Shown here piece by piece: positions 28,220-40,366 of a stretch of 64,000 nucleotides of DNA. The DNA is from Zychaea mexicana (lineage: Eukaryota; Mucoromycota; Mucoromycetes; Mucorales; Lichtheimiaceae): the NCBI RefSeq assembly GCF_025766255.1, contig NW_026516696.1, forward strand, positions 248,001 to 312,000. The letters run 5' to 3'. The notes below the pieces were generated by a model. That model searched no databases. It was not told the DNA's origin and saw only the letters and a list, made by a program, of their open reading frames with translations. The translations under genes were made by a program, and so were the position numbers. The stretch's first letter is position 1, and each line of letters begins with the position of its first letter.

Positions 28220-28501
28220 ATGATACCACATACATCGCAGCACCACCCACGGCATCAACTTCACAAAACAAAAGATAAAGTCAAAGCATGGTCCAGAACG
28301 GACACTCGCAACCTCGACGAGCCTATATCCATATCACATCCACGAGACCCGCGAGCAATCGAAAGTGCCAAGGCAGCTGAATCAACAGCAAACTTTGTCA
28401 TGAACTACAAAACACCAGCTTGTGATGATCTGGAAGAGCCACGTCCACCGCCACAACCCAATGACGTCAATAAAAAGAAACATAAATGGCTTTGCTTTTA
28501 A
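28220..28501 (+). CDS. Small orphan protein, 93 residues, polybasic Cys-containing C-terminus
   Basis: A single-exon frame from the ATG at 28220 to TAA at 28501. It is hydrophilic, His/Lys-rich at the start (MIPHTSQHHPRHQLHKTKDK) and contains EPISISHPRDPRAIESAKAA, an acidic/proline patch and the tail NKKKHKWLCF. I recognise no family. ISHP resembles the beginning of a CRIB motif, but the expected Phe/His spacing is absent, so I do not claim one. A polybasic stretch next to a near-terminal Cys could suggest lipidation or membrane contact (inference). An in-frame ATG at 28112 would add a hydrophobic leader. The reading frame is protein-like and sits in a divergent promoter arrangement with the FAB1-like gene, so a real small gene is plausible but unproven. 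Confidence 0.5.
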   Translation: MIPHTSQHHPRHQLHKTKDKVKAWSRTDTRNLDEPISISHPRDPRAIESAKAAESTANFVMNYKTPACDDLEEPRPPPQPNDVNKKKHKWLCF

Positions 28502-28519
28502 AGAGAGAGAGAGAGAGAG
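28502..28519. repeat. (AG)n microsatellite after the small orphan gene
   Basis: A short dinucleotide run begins immediately after the TAA stop of the 93-residue frame and lies in its presumed 3' untranslated region. Confidence 0.8.
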
Positions 28520-28731
28520 TTTGAATTTTTACTTGGTAAAAGTGGTCTGTGTTTGAGAGCGAGTGAGTGTGGGGATGTGTAGTATTATGAGAGGTTAGCG
28601 TAATATTTTATACAGGAGGAGGAAAGGGAGGGTAAAAGTGAGAATTGTGTATGTGTGGAATGAAAGAAGATTAGTCGTGGGATTATTTGTGTGTTTTTAT
28701 CCTTTTTTTACAATACTAAGTAGAGACTTCC

Positions 28732-31502
28732 TTAATGATCTGACTTTTTAGTCACTGCGTTTTTGATAAAATGCATGAACCGATGACCATATTCAACCGG
28801 ATTGACGGCAGATATAGAATGCTGTGTATCCTTGGTGTGTCAGTCAAGAGAGTTTATAAACAACCCACTCTCTACTCTACTACTACTTGCCAAAAACGAC
28901 AACTTACTTTATCCTGCGTTAAGCTCTTCCAGAAATGCTCGGTTTTCTTTACAATGTTGTACGGCGTTAATATGTCAATGACACCCATAAAATAAAGCCT
29001 CTGCGTTAATTCGTTGTTTTCGTCTGTGGATCGGAACCCGCCATCTTCAGAGTAAAAAACACAGTATCGACGCCTAAAAGCAGCATTTACAAAATCATTA
29101 CTTTACAATTCCTTCTGATTCCTCTGTAAATATATATCTATATAGACTCACTCTTCAGATGGAGTCTCCGGCAAGTCTGATGGGTTTAATTGTACTGGAT
29201 TGGTATGTTTTAGTGCTTTACGGACAATGTCTGCTTTGCTCTCGTGCTTGTTCCCCAGAGCAGATAGCTGTCGTTGTAATCCTTTGGTTGCAGGCTGCAC
29301 CATTTGCAAATGATGATCACGAATGCCTTCAGTATTGCCCCGGTTCATATCGTGTATACCAATCAACAAGCTGTAATCCATGATATTGGCTCGTTGTAGT
29401 AGCTACGAATCATGATTTTCAATGAGTAACCCTTTTTTTCTTCTCTAACAGAGTCTTTAAAAACTTACAGAAATGTCATTTTCAAGCTGCGTGAGAAGAA
29501 ACATCCGTTTTAAAGGACCCAATTCCAGATTCATGTTTTTAGAAAGCTATATCACGTACAGAAAACATACAATATGTCATTAGATAAGTGAATTGAAAAA
29601 ACCACTCTTCAAGAGTCTCTTTCTTTCTTCTGAACGGCTTTCCCGCTATCATTGGAATGGTATTGACATTACCCAGTTTTGATCCTTCATTACTGCATGC
29701 GGGTTTTTCGCAATCACTTCTTCCGGTGTTAACCGGCCGAACATGGAGCCCTTGAGATCGAACGTCTGATGAATATCCTTGTTGCCAGGAAACACGTTGC
29801 CCATGACAACAAAGTGAATCTTGCGTCCGCGTGGTAATTTGATACGGTGTAATCCATAATATCGGCAGAGGAGTGTATTCGGATTATCACAAACATGCTA
29901 CATGTGTGTGTGTGTGTGCATCATTATTATCACGATACGCTGGCCTCTCTTGTTTCGCTTCTTACCTGATAATAGTCCTTTAATACTTTGCGCATAAACT
30001 TGTGTTCTGAATGATGGATCGTTTTGATGATGAATCGATAATCGCGTGAATAGTAAAGAAAGCTTCCGCTTTTTCCCGGAGAGTTCAGCTCAGAGAGAAT
30101 GTATTTGTTTGTCAATGACATCTAGTAGATTTGTCGTGAGCCCTCTTGTTTCCATCTGTGTCCTCTGCTCGCCTTTTGTAATACCTTACCATGTAATCAC
30201 CAGCATCCAGATGAAACTTCTCGCGCAAGCCTCGAAACACCCAAGGTGCGTAGTCCTTGAATTTGAAATCGTATTTGACACCGGGTGTAAGCTCATTTCC
30301 GGTACTATATATAAATATAGCGTACTAACAGTTAGCACCTTTTTTTTCTGTCCATCTGGTATTCCAAAGTCTTTTTCTCTCACAAAGAGTTGGAAGCAGA
30401 ACCCACACATCAAACACGAGCTTATGCGCAGCCGTAAAGTCTTGGGGTGTTAAATCGCGTCGCATTTTTGCAGAGACCCTACCAACCTAGAACCATGATG
30501 CCGCGTACATAAAAACATTGTGAGTTTAAAGAGGAAGGGATGATCGAGGCTACTGTCATGTATAAAGTATACACTGTAAATCATATATACTTTACAGCAA
30601 TCCGAATTCCAGTCAGCATATCGTACCTAGAGTTTATGGTGTCACCAAAATGGCGCAAAAATAAGTTAATATCCCCCCTCTTTCCATTTCTCTTGGAGCC
30701 CTTGGCCTTCTCTTTTCTTTTCTTTTCAATCACTTTACATGAGTGGATAATTCTGATGTCCTTCTGCTACCCGTGTGCCCACAAAAACACGTTCCTCATC
30801 GTCGTCATCTTCTTCTTCATCAGCGTACGTCTTCCGTCTCTTCAACTTGGATACTCTGCGAGCCGCACGACGTTGTGTTATTTCCGCTTTTAACGCCTCT
30901 TGTTCCTCGATATTCAACTCGCCTAGATCAGGTCGTCGAACCGACGCACTTGTTGTTGTTGCTGCTGCTGCTGCTACACCTGTTCCTGTTGACGATGACT
31001 GTGATGAAAGTAATGGCTCAGTACGCCATGACGGGATAATGTGAAGCGGTGGCTCATTGGACGACGTTTGGTGATAATTCCAAGACGACGGTCGCCCATT
31101 CGCAGTAGTAGTAGTAGTAGCACCAACAATAGACGAAGTGGTGAAATCAGACGTTGTGATGGTAGGTAGCGTGTTGTAACTTTTTAGTCGACTGGTCTGA
31201 ATTTCATCGCTATGAGATCGCACCAGTCCACCACCTCCATCGCTGTGTATAGAAGTTGCAATGAAGGATTCGGAAGGTTGTTGTTGCTGCTGTTGTTCTG
31301 CTATAGGATCGTTGTCGTTGTCGTCGATCGCTACTGCTTGCTGTATACGCAATTCGTTACTGAAATCAGTACCGTCTTCTCTATTTGCTTTTTGGGCACA
31401 AGTTGGTGGGCGAACACTATGTTCATAAGGTTGTTGCTGTTGTTGTTGTGTTGGAGGGATCGCCGTTGTTGTTGTCATATCTGTCGGATGCTGTTGAGCC
31501 AT
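28732..31502 (-). CDS. MSS4: Phosphatidylinositol-4-phosphate 5-kinase, Mss4/Its3 type
   Basis: Makes PI(4,5)P2 at the plasma membrane, needed for actin organisation, endocytosis and Rho signalling. The ATG at 31502 (MAQQHPTDM) opens a roughly 255-residue disordered N-terminus with poly-Gln and poly-Thr/Ala stretches and a basic [14 protein letters not shown] patch. The PIPK domain then starts at [14 protein letters not shown] (about 30620). Conserved blocks are [60 protein letters not shown] region [16 protein letters not shown] and [18 protein letters not shown]. The C-terminal block follows ([55 protein letters not shown]), with TAA at 28732-28734. All catalytic signatures are intact and canonical, in contrast to the neighbouring FAB1-like gene. 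About eight exons. Confidence 0.94.
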
Positions 31503-34500
31503 ATCTTTTTTTGGGGGTGGGGGATGGGTTCACTCTTTTTTTTTTTTAATAACAAACAAGGCGTGAAGTGCAAATACACGCCTGGTACAGGGACAAAATA
31601 TATCAATGGTTGTTTTTTCCGTTTGGAAAAGGCTATATGTAAGTTGAGAGAAAGAGAGAGAAAGAGTGGATTGGGATAGGATGATTTGTATGACGGTGCG
31701 TTTACGTAACAGAAATACTTGTTGGAATTAAAACGGGCAGGCACGTAAGCGTTTCTCGGCGGTTTTTTCAACGAGAGTTGGGGTGTGTGATGGATTAAGT
31801 AGAAATTCTTTCAAGTCAAAAGGAATGGAAAGGGAGGCGGGGGATGTGTGTTCATACGAAAGAAAGAGAAAATTAGAGAACATGACAAGATAGAGAAGAG
31901 GGCACTATTTAAAGCAGCAGCTAAGCGAGCTGTTTTGCATGAAGAGTTTCTGTGTGATGTGATAAAAGGGATTTGGTTTACCATGGACATTTTTCTTTCT
32001 TTCTTCCTCTCTCTCTCTCTCTGATTGAGGATCATACCCAAATATGGCTATTCAACGTGGTCCACACTATTCGGTTGGGCGTATACATGTATGATTGAGC
32101 GAAAAAAAAAAAGGAGCGTAGAAGGGGTCTACACTGCGTGTTGCTGCAGCCACATCATTGTTGCTCAATATCGTATTTATTTGGTTTTGTAGTAAATTAC
32201 AGAATATGTAGTACTAATGCTTTTTTTTTCATTGTATACCATACATTCTTCTTGGTAAGGATCATGTCATGCATGATATGTTGTATAAGATGCATACCAT
32301 GCTGTGGCAAAAAGAATACACGTTAGAGTGGATGCATAAATTATACCTTTAAGCTTAGTATATGCTACTCGTTATTGGGCTGCTTATTCATGCATACATA
32401 CTGACGGAAAACAGCTATTGCAAAATAGACCCATACAACTATTCATTATCATCCCTTCCTCTCTTCTTTTCTTTTCTTCCTGATGGCGTCCATTTAACCC
32501 CCCAACCCTTCCTTCTTTTGACCCAAAATAACCTACGCCTCCCCTTTCTTTCCGTCCCCTCTTTTCCAACATGGGGCGCTTCAAAAGTTGGAAAGGTGCA
32601 GCTTATTGTATGCATCTACAACATACAGTACTACCAACAGTTTCTCTCCAAGTCAATTTGCATTATTTTCGGATCAAGCATACATACACACCGTAGAATT
32701 TCTGTAATCTGACAGTCATACAATTTTCTTTTGATCACCTTTCATGCATTAATATATGCTTTGTTTGGTCATGTGCTATTACATATATGTCTGCATCGTA
32801 TTACTGTTGTCGTGGGGTGTTGCCTGTCGACAACCACTGTCAGGTACCTTTCAGGTACACAGCACTTCTTCTTTTTTTGTTGATAAAAGTGCTAATGATT
32901 GTCTCAGCAATTGGGGGCTATTTCACTCATGTATATAGTATCATTTGTACATTATTGCAGATCTGAGGGAAACATGACAATTGTCCGAGCTTCTTCTTAC
33001 TTATCAAAACACATAAACTACTATCTTTGCTATTAATATATTACTCGTCCTGAAGAAGTGCCACGGCATTTACACTATATTATGTCATTTGGTTTTTGAA
33101 CTATGTGAAGCTGGTAAAAGAAATAGCAATAATACCAGAGCCTATGGCTCTTGCTTCTTACAAACTGACTCCCTATGTAGTCTCATTTTCGCCCCTTCCT
33201 CCTCTACCCTTTTTCATTTTCCCTACGACGATTCAAACAGTAAGTCGCACATTTATTGTGGTTTGAAATTATTTGTCACATATTGCTGCTTCCACTACTA
33301 CGTGGAAAGCTATTACGAATACAAGCCGATCGCGGTCATTATCAAAGCCTCCAATTTATCACCACTGAAGGAATGGGATAGTGCTTTCAATGCATGTGTG
33401 CGTATATTGACAAGCGCCTTTTTTTTTTGTTGTGGTACAGTAGTGTATTTATGTATACAAATATATAAGCAGGCATGCAGAATTGACAGAGTTTTCTGTT
33501 ACTGTCACACAGTGTATGATATAACAACACGGTTCAACTTTTAAAAGTTATGCATGTACACACAGTTTGCATTGCATGAATCGTTTATGAGTAACAAAGT
33601 ATGTACACGCCATCAACCCCCAAAATAGATATAGCTACCATTTGAAGTCTTTTTAGGTAGGGCGCTCAAGACATTAAGTATTATTGTTGACGAGCTACCT
33701 TGGAAAACTACAACGGAAGTTTCATGTTTTATGATTTAGAAGGTATTACTGTATTTTGTAAGCGCTCGGTGTCTGAGCATTGGTGTTGTTCAAGAGTCCC
33801 TTGCTGCTGCTGATGCTGTTGGCGATGAATTGTGTGGTTTAGATTCTCTACATCCGGCTTTTTCCTAAATGTAAACATCGACCTTTGAGAACCTAATTAC
33901 ATGTACCAAACGTTGGTTAGACATCATGTTAATGCATTTCAATAATTCAATGGCCATATATAACTATTTCTAAATTTACAGTGATTATGAGATCAATTCA
34001 AGTTTTGTTATGGTACATAGAAGCGATCCTACTATTTCACTGGGACACCGGGTGTATCATACCGACGACTCCTTTCAATACTACATAATGGATCGGAAAC
34101 GAATTCCGAAATATATCATGGTTCCCTTTTGGTGTTTCACGTATAAACCTATCCATCATTGGCAGAAACTTGAGGAGAGAGCGAAAACCCCCTGTGAAAG
34201 AGCAAACTGCGAGCCTCACTCTTTGCAAGTATAAGGTAAGGAGGAAGAACCTCTTTGACAATCATGCATATTTCACAGTACGTATGATTTAATATCATAC
34301 TCGCGGCGGGAAGGCAGCAATTTACATGTTTAAGCACAACTTGTTTATTCATATTCCACCTACCTTTTGTTTTCGTTGCATAAATGTTGTTTACTGCTGG
34401 GGTTTTCAAATTTCCCAGGTACGTAAATTCCCCTGAGTATTAGTACTTTGCATTATCCAGATTAGAACCAGGCTGTCCTTTTTATATACACGTCGTTCCA

Positions 34501-34509
34501 CTGCTCAGC
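31503..34509. other. 3-kb intergenic region, no supported gene
   Basis: Lies between divergently transcribed PI4P 5-kinase and MFS genes. It contains A/T-rich DNA, poly-pyrimidine tracts (around 31990-32025 and 32460-32560) and homopolymers. Open frames exist (for example a 151-codon plus frame at 33089-33544 and a 74-codon frame at 34010), but they lack domain motifs and splice partners. No tRNA or transposon was recognised. Confidence 0.5.
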
Positions 34510-37275
34510 ATGAGTCTTTTTTTGTTCTTTTCTTCCGTTCTGCCAAAATCTTTTCCGATGCACTCCAACACAAGTAGCATTGTTATTGCCGCATCTTCTT
34601 CTTCTTGTTCACTATTCCGCAACAAATCGTCGATCCCATCTTCTTCCACGACGTTTAGCAACATTACTACTACTACTAGTAGCGACGATGACCGTACAGC
34701 TACTCATACTGCCCTCTTTAGCAGTGGTGCCAGTATCAAATCGACAACAAGCACAGTCTCGTCAACAGAAGAAGAAGAAGCCATGACAGAACTAAAGCAA
34801 CGATCCACTGTACAGCTTATCTTTATTATGGCGAGGTCTGAAATCTTCCCAAAAAGATGCTTATTTGCTTGAGATGCATACCATGGAAAAAGTTCGAACT
34901 GACGTCCTGAAGAAGAAAAAATGTATAAACGGAAAAACACATTTGTAGTCTATTCTTGAGCCTACTTCTTGTCTCTCTAGATCAAAGCATAGGTAACGTC
35001 GTCGTGATAACGTGACTACTGTGTCATTGTTATCGTCTCTATGCAATAATTGTAATGCCGGAATTACTTTTTCTTTTTCGTGTCATTAGTTGCAACGGCA
35101 TTGCCAGTAATAGCTTCCACTTTCAATTCGCTTGAACAGGTGGAATGGGTTGGGACGGCATACATTGTACCAATGACTGCATTACAACCCATATATGGCA
35201 AGGTATTGTAAAGTGTTTTTACTGTTTGTTTGTTTTTCCCCTCCTTCTCCGTGTCGCTTTGTATACTTTTTAATACAACCAAAAAAAAAATGCTATTGTG
35301 TTAGTTGGCCGACATCTTTGGACGCAAATACACGATCGTTTCATCAATCATTGTATTTTTAATTGGCAGTAAGTGCATGCTTTGAGAGCGCGAGACAGAG
35401 TAAAACCGCATAATACTGACCCTAATATACCTTGCTGCTATTGTCACTCTGTGGTAATAAAATTGACATAATTTAGGTGGGTTCGCGGGATCCGCTCCGA
35501 ACATGGTCGTGTTATGTGTTATGAGAGGTAAACGTAACAGCGATGGATATACAATACAGATCACATTATCGTCTCATCAAGTGGCACAGCTGTAGTCCCT
35601 TTTGATGTATCAGAATACATTATCTAAACATCGTTTCACAATTCATCTCTTTAAAAATACCGATATATTCTGGTGAAATGCTATCACAACAGGCGTCCAA
35701 GGAACCGGTGCGGCTGGAATCGCACCCCTTGTCATGATTACTATAGGAGACTTGGTCCCACTTCGAGAACGCGCCAAGTACCAGGTATACACGCACACAC
35801 TATATCCAATATTTCAATAAAACAAGAAGAAAAAGCAACCTTTTGCCAAAACTATATATCTGAAGCTAAATGTATAACGGGCAACGGGCGATGTTTCAAG
35901 GGACTAGTAGGGTTATGCTGGGCCACGGGATCGATTGCTGGACCTTTACTTGGAGGCCTATTATCAGAAAAGACTAGCTGGCGTTGGATCTTTTACATCA
36001 ATCTACCCATCGGTGCACTCGCGCTCGCCATCCTTGTTCTATGTCTACCGGCCACAACACGCCATCAAGAAGATGGACTAGGCCAAGACCTCGAGCAAAG
36101 CTGGCGAGAAAAATGGCTACGAGTAGATTTTGTTGGTGCGACGCTATTTATTGCCACGGTATCTTGCTTCTTGCTTGCAACACAATGGGGAGGCACCCGC
36201 TACCCATGGTCAAGCCCTATTATCCTTGCGTTATACAGCGCATGTGTTTTGTTGGCTATTCTTACTGTTTTGCTTTCTTGGCTTCAAGTGAGTAGTCGAG
36301 AGCCGATCTTGTCATTGCATTTGTTTCGAGTGCGAGACCAAGTCGTGACCTATATCATGGCATTGACATTTTGCATGGCCATGTTTATGAATGTCTACTA
36401 TCTGCCCTTGTATTTTCAAGTGGCACACGGTGACACACCGCTCGTGGCCGGTATTGAGCTTTTGCCGTACCTCGTGCCAGTCGATCTCGTCAGCATTGTC
36501 TCTGGTTATTGGGTGGCCAAAACGGGCTGCTATCGTATGATGTTTTGGGTCGGAAATGCTTTGGTCGCCCTAGGGGGTGGATTGCAGTCTCGTTTGGCTG
36601 CTGATAGCGGCCATGTCGAGCAAGTTTTGTTTTTGGTGGTTACTGGTGCTGGCATTGGGTTCTGTATTCAAAAGTAAGCTGTAGTATAAACTTGTATATT
36701 AAGGTTATTTCAAACGCAAAGTTAAAGTGTGTAGTAGATTAAGTTGTACTGATCCAATCTATCTCACTGCTTCTATAGCGTTTATGTTGCTGCGCAGGCC
36801 AACGCAGCACACAGTGAGTAAGTCAATTTCATCCGTAAACAGCAGTCAAACTATGAAGAGTGGGAAAGACGACGGGGAAGCGCATAGAATAACGAGGCTA
36901 ATAATGCTCAACATATCTCCTACTAGCTTGGCAGCAGCAATATCACTCATCTCCTTTTTCGGGCATTTTGGCTTTACATGTGGCATTGCAACGGGTTCTG
37001 CCATATTCAAAAACATGCTCGTGCATTATCTGCGCTCAACGATGGATTTAACAGAGCAGCAGATCCGGCAGGCACAGCAGACGCCAGCATTCTTGGATAC
37101 ACTAGAGCCGGGTTTACACCACGTAGCATCACAAGCATATGCAATGGCATTGGATTGGGTCTTTGTTGGTGTAGCCATCTGTGGATGTGTGGGGTTTCTG
37201 GCTTCCTTGTGCTTGACAGCCAAGAATATCTTGGGCGACGATCAGCAACAACGACAAGAAGGAGTAGATCGCTGA
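34510..37275 (+). CDS. MFS transporter, DHA2-like drug:H+ antiporter family
   Basis: A plasma-membrane or vacuolar multidrug/metabolite efflux carrier by family. A Ser/Thr-rich cytosolic N-terminus (from ATG 34510, or the in-frame ATG at 34558) leads to TM1. TM1 is interrupted by an intron with a weak GTCTGA donor and rejoins as FIMA|SLFLSLLLVSLDQSIV. The family signature DQSIVATALPVIASTF follows, then motif A (GKLADIFGRK), GVQGTGAAGIAPLVM, LVPLRERAKYQ, motif-C-like ATGSIAGPLLGG and SWRWIFYINLPIGAL. About 14 hydrophobic segments continue to SLCLTAKNILGDD. The SWRWIFYINLPIG block and 14 segments indicate the DHA2 group. At least seven exons; TGA at 37273-37275. The substrate cannot be told. 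A long His/Asp-poor basic loop lies near 36060-36125. Confidence 0.9.
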
Positions 37276-37644
37276 TGACCACATAGAAATCACTACTACT
37301 ACTGTTATTATTATTAGAGCCTGGGAAAGGTTACTCAGCAGAATTGATCTGGAATTGACAGCTTTCTGCGTGTTTTGGGGGATCCGGTTGTTGTTGGGTT
37401 ATTTTTTTTTTTCTTCTTCCCGTTCTTGGTTGTATCGTCATGTGAGTTTTTAAAGCATTTCCGAACGGGGAGTTTTAAAAGAAAAATGCTGCTTTTTCGT
37501 GTCTTGCAGCTTTAGCGTTGCCGTTTCTTGGGTTGGACGAAAAGAGGCCCTTCTCTTTTTATCATTCTAATCTTTTTCCACACTCATTCTCTTTGACCAC
37601 ACTCTTCCTCACCCTCCTCTTCCTTCTCTTCAGTCATTAGAATA
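37276..37644. other. Promoter of the TMEM135-like gene
   Basis: About 370 bases between a plus-strand stop and the next plus-strand start. The 100 bases before the ATG at 37645 are strongly pyrimidine-rich (CTTTTT, CCTCACCCTCCTCTTCC), typical of fungal core promoters or transcription-start regions. Confidence 0.55.
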
Positions 37645-39871
37645 ATGTCAACGGCATTACCACCGTTACCGGACTCGTACTATGAGAACTTTCTAGAAAG
37701 CTTAGCACAAATTGTGTCCAAGCTATTAACGGACAGGGAAACGGAGACGGTCCTTGCCTCCATTCGGTCGTTCCAGGACAAACTGAAACGATTAAGCAGG
37801 TATAAATGTTACTTGTGTCTAACAAGAAAACGTGCTCTTCTTCTTCTTGCATATACTGACCGTTCGGCGTCTTTTGTCATGGGAAAACAGTCAAAACCTT
37901 ACACGTCTCAAGCTGGAGGCAACGGAAGCGGCAACGAAACAACAACGACGTGGTGGAGAAGCTGGGGAAGCTGCAGGTCGCTATTGTCAACATGACGGTA
38001 AAACTTGCACACAAAACTGCACTCGTGGATTCATCAAAGCGTTTGCTGTTGGTTTTGGCGTCAAATACTTGATTGGTATTTTGCCCGCACTGTTAATGGG
38101 CAAGGTGTTCAAGAGGTATATGCATAAGAATTGCTTGGCAGCAAGCTGGCATAACATGTATTGACTTTCTTTCTTTTACTGACAATGTAGACCAGGCATA
38201 TTGAAGCAGATGGCTGGCAAGTACGTACTCTGTTTATTTTTTCTGGGGTAGCAAAGACCGAGCTGTGAAAGGGATGGGGTTCTTTTTTTTTTCATTGTGA
38301 TTCACAAAAGTGTACTCATATCAGCCTGCTATTGCCCTCTTTAAATTCATATTATGTAGAGATACTGCCATGTTTGCACTCTTTTTGAGCACATTTCTCA
38401 GCAGCTACAAGGGCATTTTATGCTTGTTACGACGATACTCACAATCGGATCGCTTGAATTCGTTTGTCGCGGGAAGTATAGCTGGAGCGTCGCTGTTGAT
38501 TGACCGCGACAAGCGACGACGCCAGTCGATCATGTTGTACCTGCTTACGCGGGCCATCCAATTTACGGGCGCATGGTTGATGAAGCAATGGGCGATCCAG
38601 CGCAAGGCACGGCACAACAAGGAGCTTCAGGAACTTAAAAAAAGAGTAGACAGGGAAGGATTTGCGGCAGGCCAGCCACGGCAGCTGATGGTCAAGAAGA
38701 AATGGGACGATCACCTAGCCAAATTCATGCAGCGATGGGCGGGTGTGGGTGTGATGATCTTGGCCAATGCACAAATCATTTTCGCCTTTTTGTTCCATCC
38801 AGAGACGCTGCCCAAAGCATACGATTCGTTTTTACTCACGCATTCAGGCTGGAAGCACGATTTCGGTGGTATGGCTGCTCCTCTTCGACAAGTGATTGGT
38901 GACACGGTGAACCGTATGGCTGAGGAAAAGGGTTCGATCCGGATGCCTTTGGACACAACGAGCCGTGAGTTCATTGCCGAGACCGTGAGTCCCAACATTG
39001 CCACCATTATCCCGCCCAAGATTCGCCACCGGTTCGTCATGTGTGCCCTGCAGCATCCGCTCGATCCGAGCTGCACACGTAGCAAGGCTACGCTATTCCG
39101 GGATGAGTACCTCAGAGCACTCAAGTTGTACGTTCCTTTGAATGTGGTACGTTTCTCGTCAAGTTCCTCCTCTTGTGGAGTCCAACGAATAGCAGAGAGC
39201 GTGGGGCGGAGTTGAGGTTATTGACGCATATGTGTGTGGGGTAATTTTAAATTTTTAGCGGGGGTTCTTTGCTAACTGTTTGGGGAGTAGATCATGACAG
39301 CCGTGTTCCGATCTGGACAGCTGACAACACAGTAAGTCTCTCTTTGTATCTATAAATGTGTTACTAGCTGAAGAGAAGGATACTAACATAGTAACCCCTT
39401 ACCCTTACCAGGCCAACGGATGTGCTGCGCAAATTCACTTATTCATGTCTGCGATCCGCATTCTTCCTGGGCATGTACGTGTCTATGGGTTTCGCCACCC
39501 CATGTGCAGTTCGGCCCTTTGTGAACAAGGAGAGACCATGGTTGTACCTGCTGCCTGGTGCTGTAGGTGGTGCGATGGCATTTTTGGAAGCACGCGGTCG
39601 TCAACTCGGTGAGTGATTTTTACGTTCTTTGCACCTCTATGCAAACGCTAACGATCCTTTGATAGAACTCGGCCTCTACTGCCTGCCGCGTGCTATGGAA
39701 TCATGGTGGATGCTGGCTGTGAAGCGTGGCTATGCTCGAAATATTGCTAATGGCGATGTAGCTCTGTTTATGCTTGCTATGGGCACCCTCATGACCATGT
39801 ACCAGAATGACAAAGACACCATCAGCTCACACTATCTGAGCGTCATGACTCGATTCTTTGGTCACAACTAA
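37645..39871 (+). CDS. TMEM135-like multi-pass membrane protein
   Basis: A homologue of transmembrane protein 135, linked in animals to peroxisomes, mitochondria and lipid storage. The ATG at 37645 (MSTALPPLPDSYYENFLESL) starts a helical N-terminus spliced as RLS|SQNLTRLKLEA. The Cys-rich TMEM135 signature follows: CQHDGKTCTQNCTRGFIKAFAVGFGVKYL. A small 29-base exon (PGILKQMAG) joins to KDTAMFALFLSTFLSSYKG, SDRLNSFVAGSIAGAS with LLIDRDKRR and the second conserved half (HPETLPKAYDSFL, CALQHPLDPSC). The C-terminal part (LRSAFFLGMYVSMGF, KERPWLYLLPGAVGGAMAFLEARGRQLELGLYCLPRAMESWW) fits the family, and the frame ends GHN-TAA at 39871. The two-fold RNSFVAGSIAG / YLLPGAVGGAMAFLE repeats are seen across TMEM135 members. 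About eight exons. The function in this fungus is unknown. Confidence 0.85.
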
Positions 39872-40366
39872 AGTAGAATGTCTTTCTATTACCCTCGTTT
39901 CTTCATGCTTTTTACATATAATTCTTAACTTCAAAACAACGCACTCGCACGCCAGATTTATCACTTACTACCAACCCACGCACACGACACACCCCTATTT
40001 TACTGATTGTACACTAACTACTACCGCAACACTATTACATTTGACTATACTTGATGATTCCCTCCTTTTTTTTTCTTACTTTGCGTATCTTTCTTCTTTT
40101 TTATTGTAATATGAGGAAACTATATATATACTATACATATGATGTGTTGGAATGTTGTGGTTTGTAGTGTATGATGAGATGATGAGATGTAATGCAAGAT
40201 GATGATAAATGGACACGCATGGAAAAGCAATGATAGTGATGGCAGTGATGATGTGAGAAAGGCAAAAAATAGCAGTTATGAGTTAAAGGGGGGGTATGAA
40301 GAAGCCGAGATGTTCAGTTTGTGAACTGTTGCTTTTAAATAGATAGTGGGATGCCAGTGGTTGCGC
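39872..40366. other. Convergent 3' intergenic region (TMEM135-like / Dal5-type)
   Basis: About 495 bases between converging stop codons, with A/T-rich tracts and ATGATGA repeats around 40160-40260. It should hold both polyadenylation sites. No supported gene. Confidence 0.55.

Noticed and set aside
28220..28501. CRIB (Cdc42/Rac-binding) motif in the small orphan
   Set aside because: Only ISHP matches; the required Phe and His spacing of the motif is absent.
33089..33544. 151-codon plus-strand open frame between the PI4P 5-kinase and MFS genes
   Set aside because: Cys/Tyr/Phe-rich random-looking translation with no motif, promoter pattern or splice partner.
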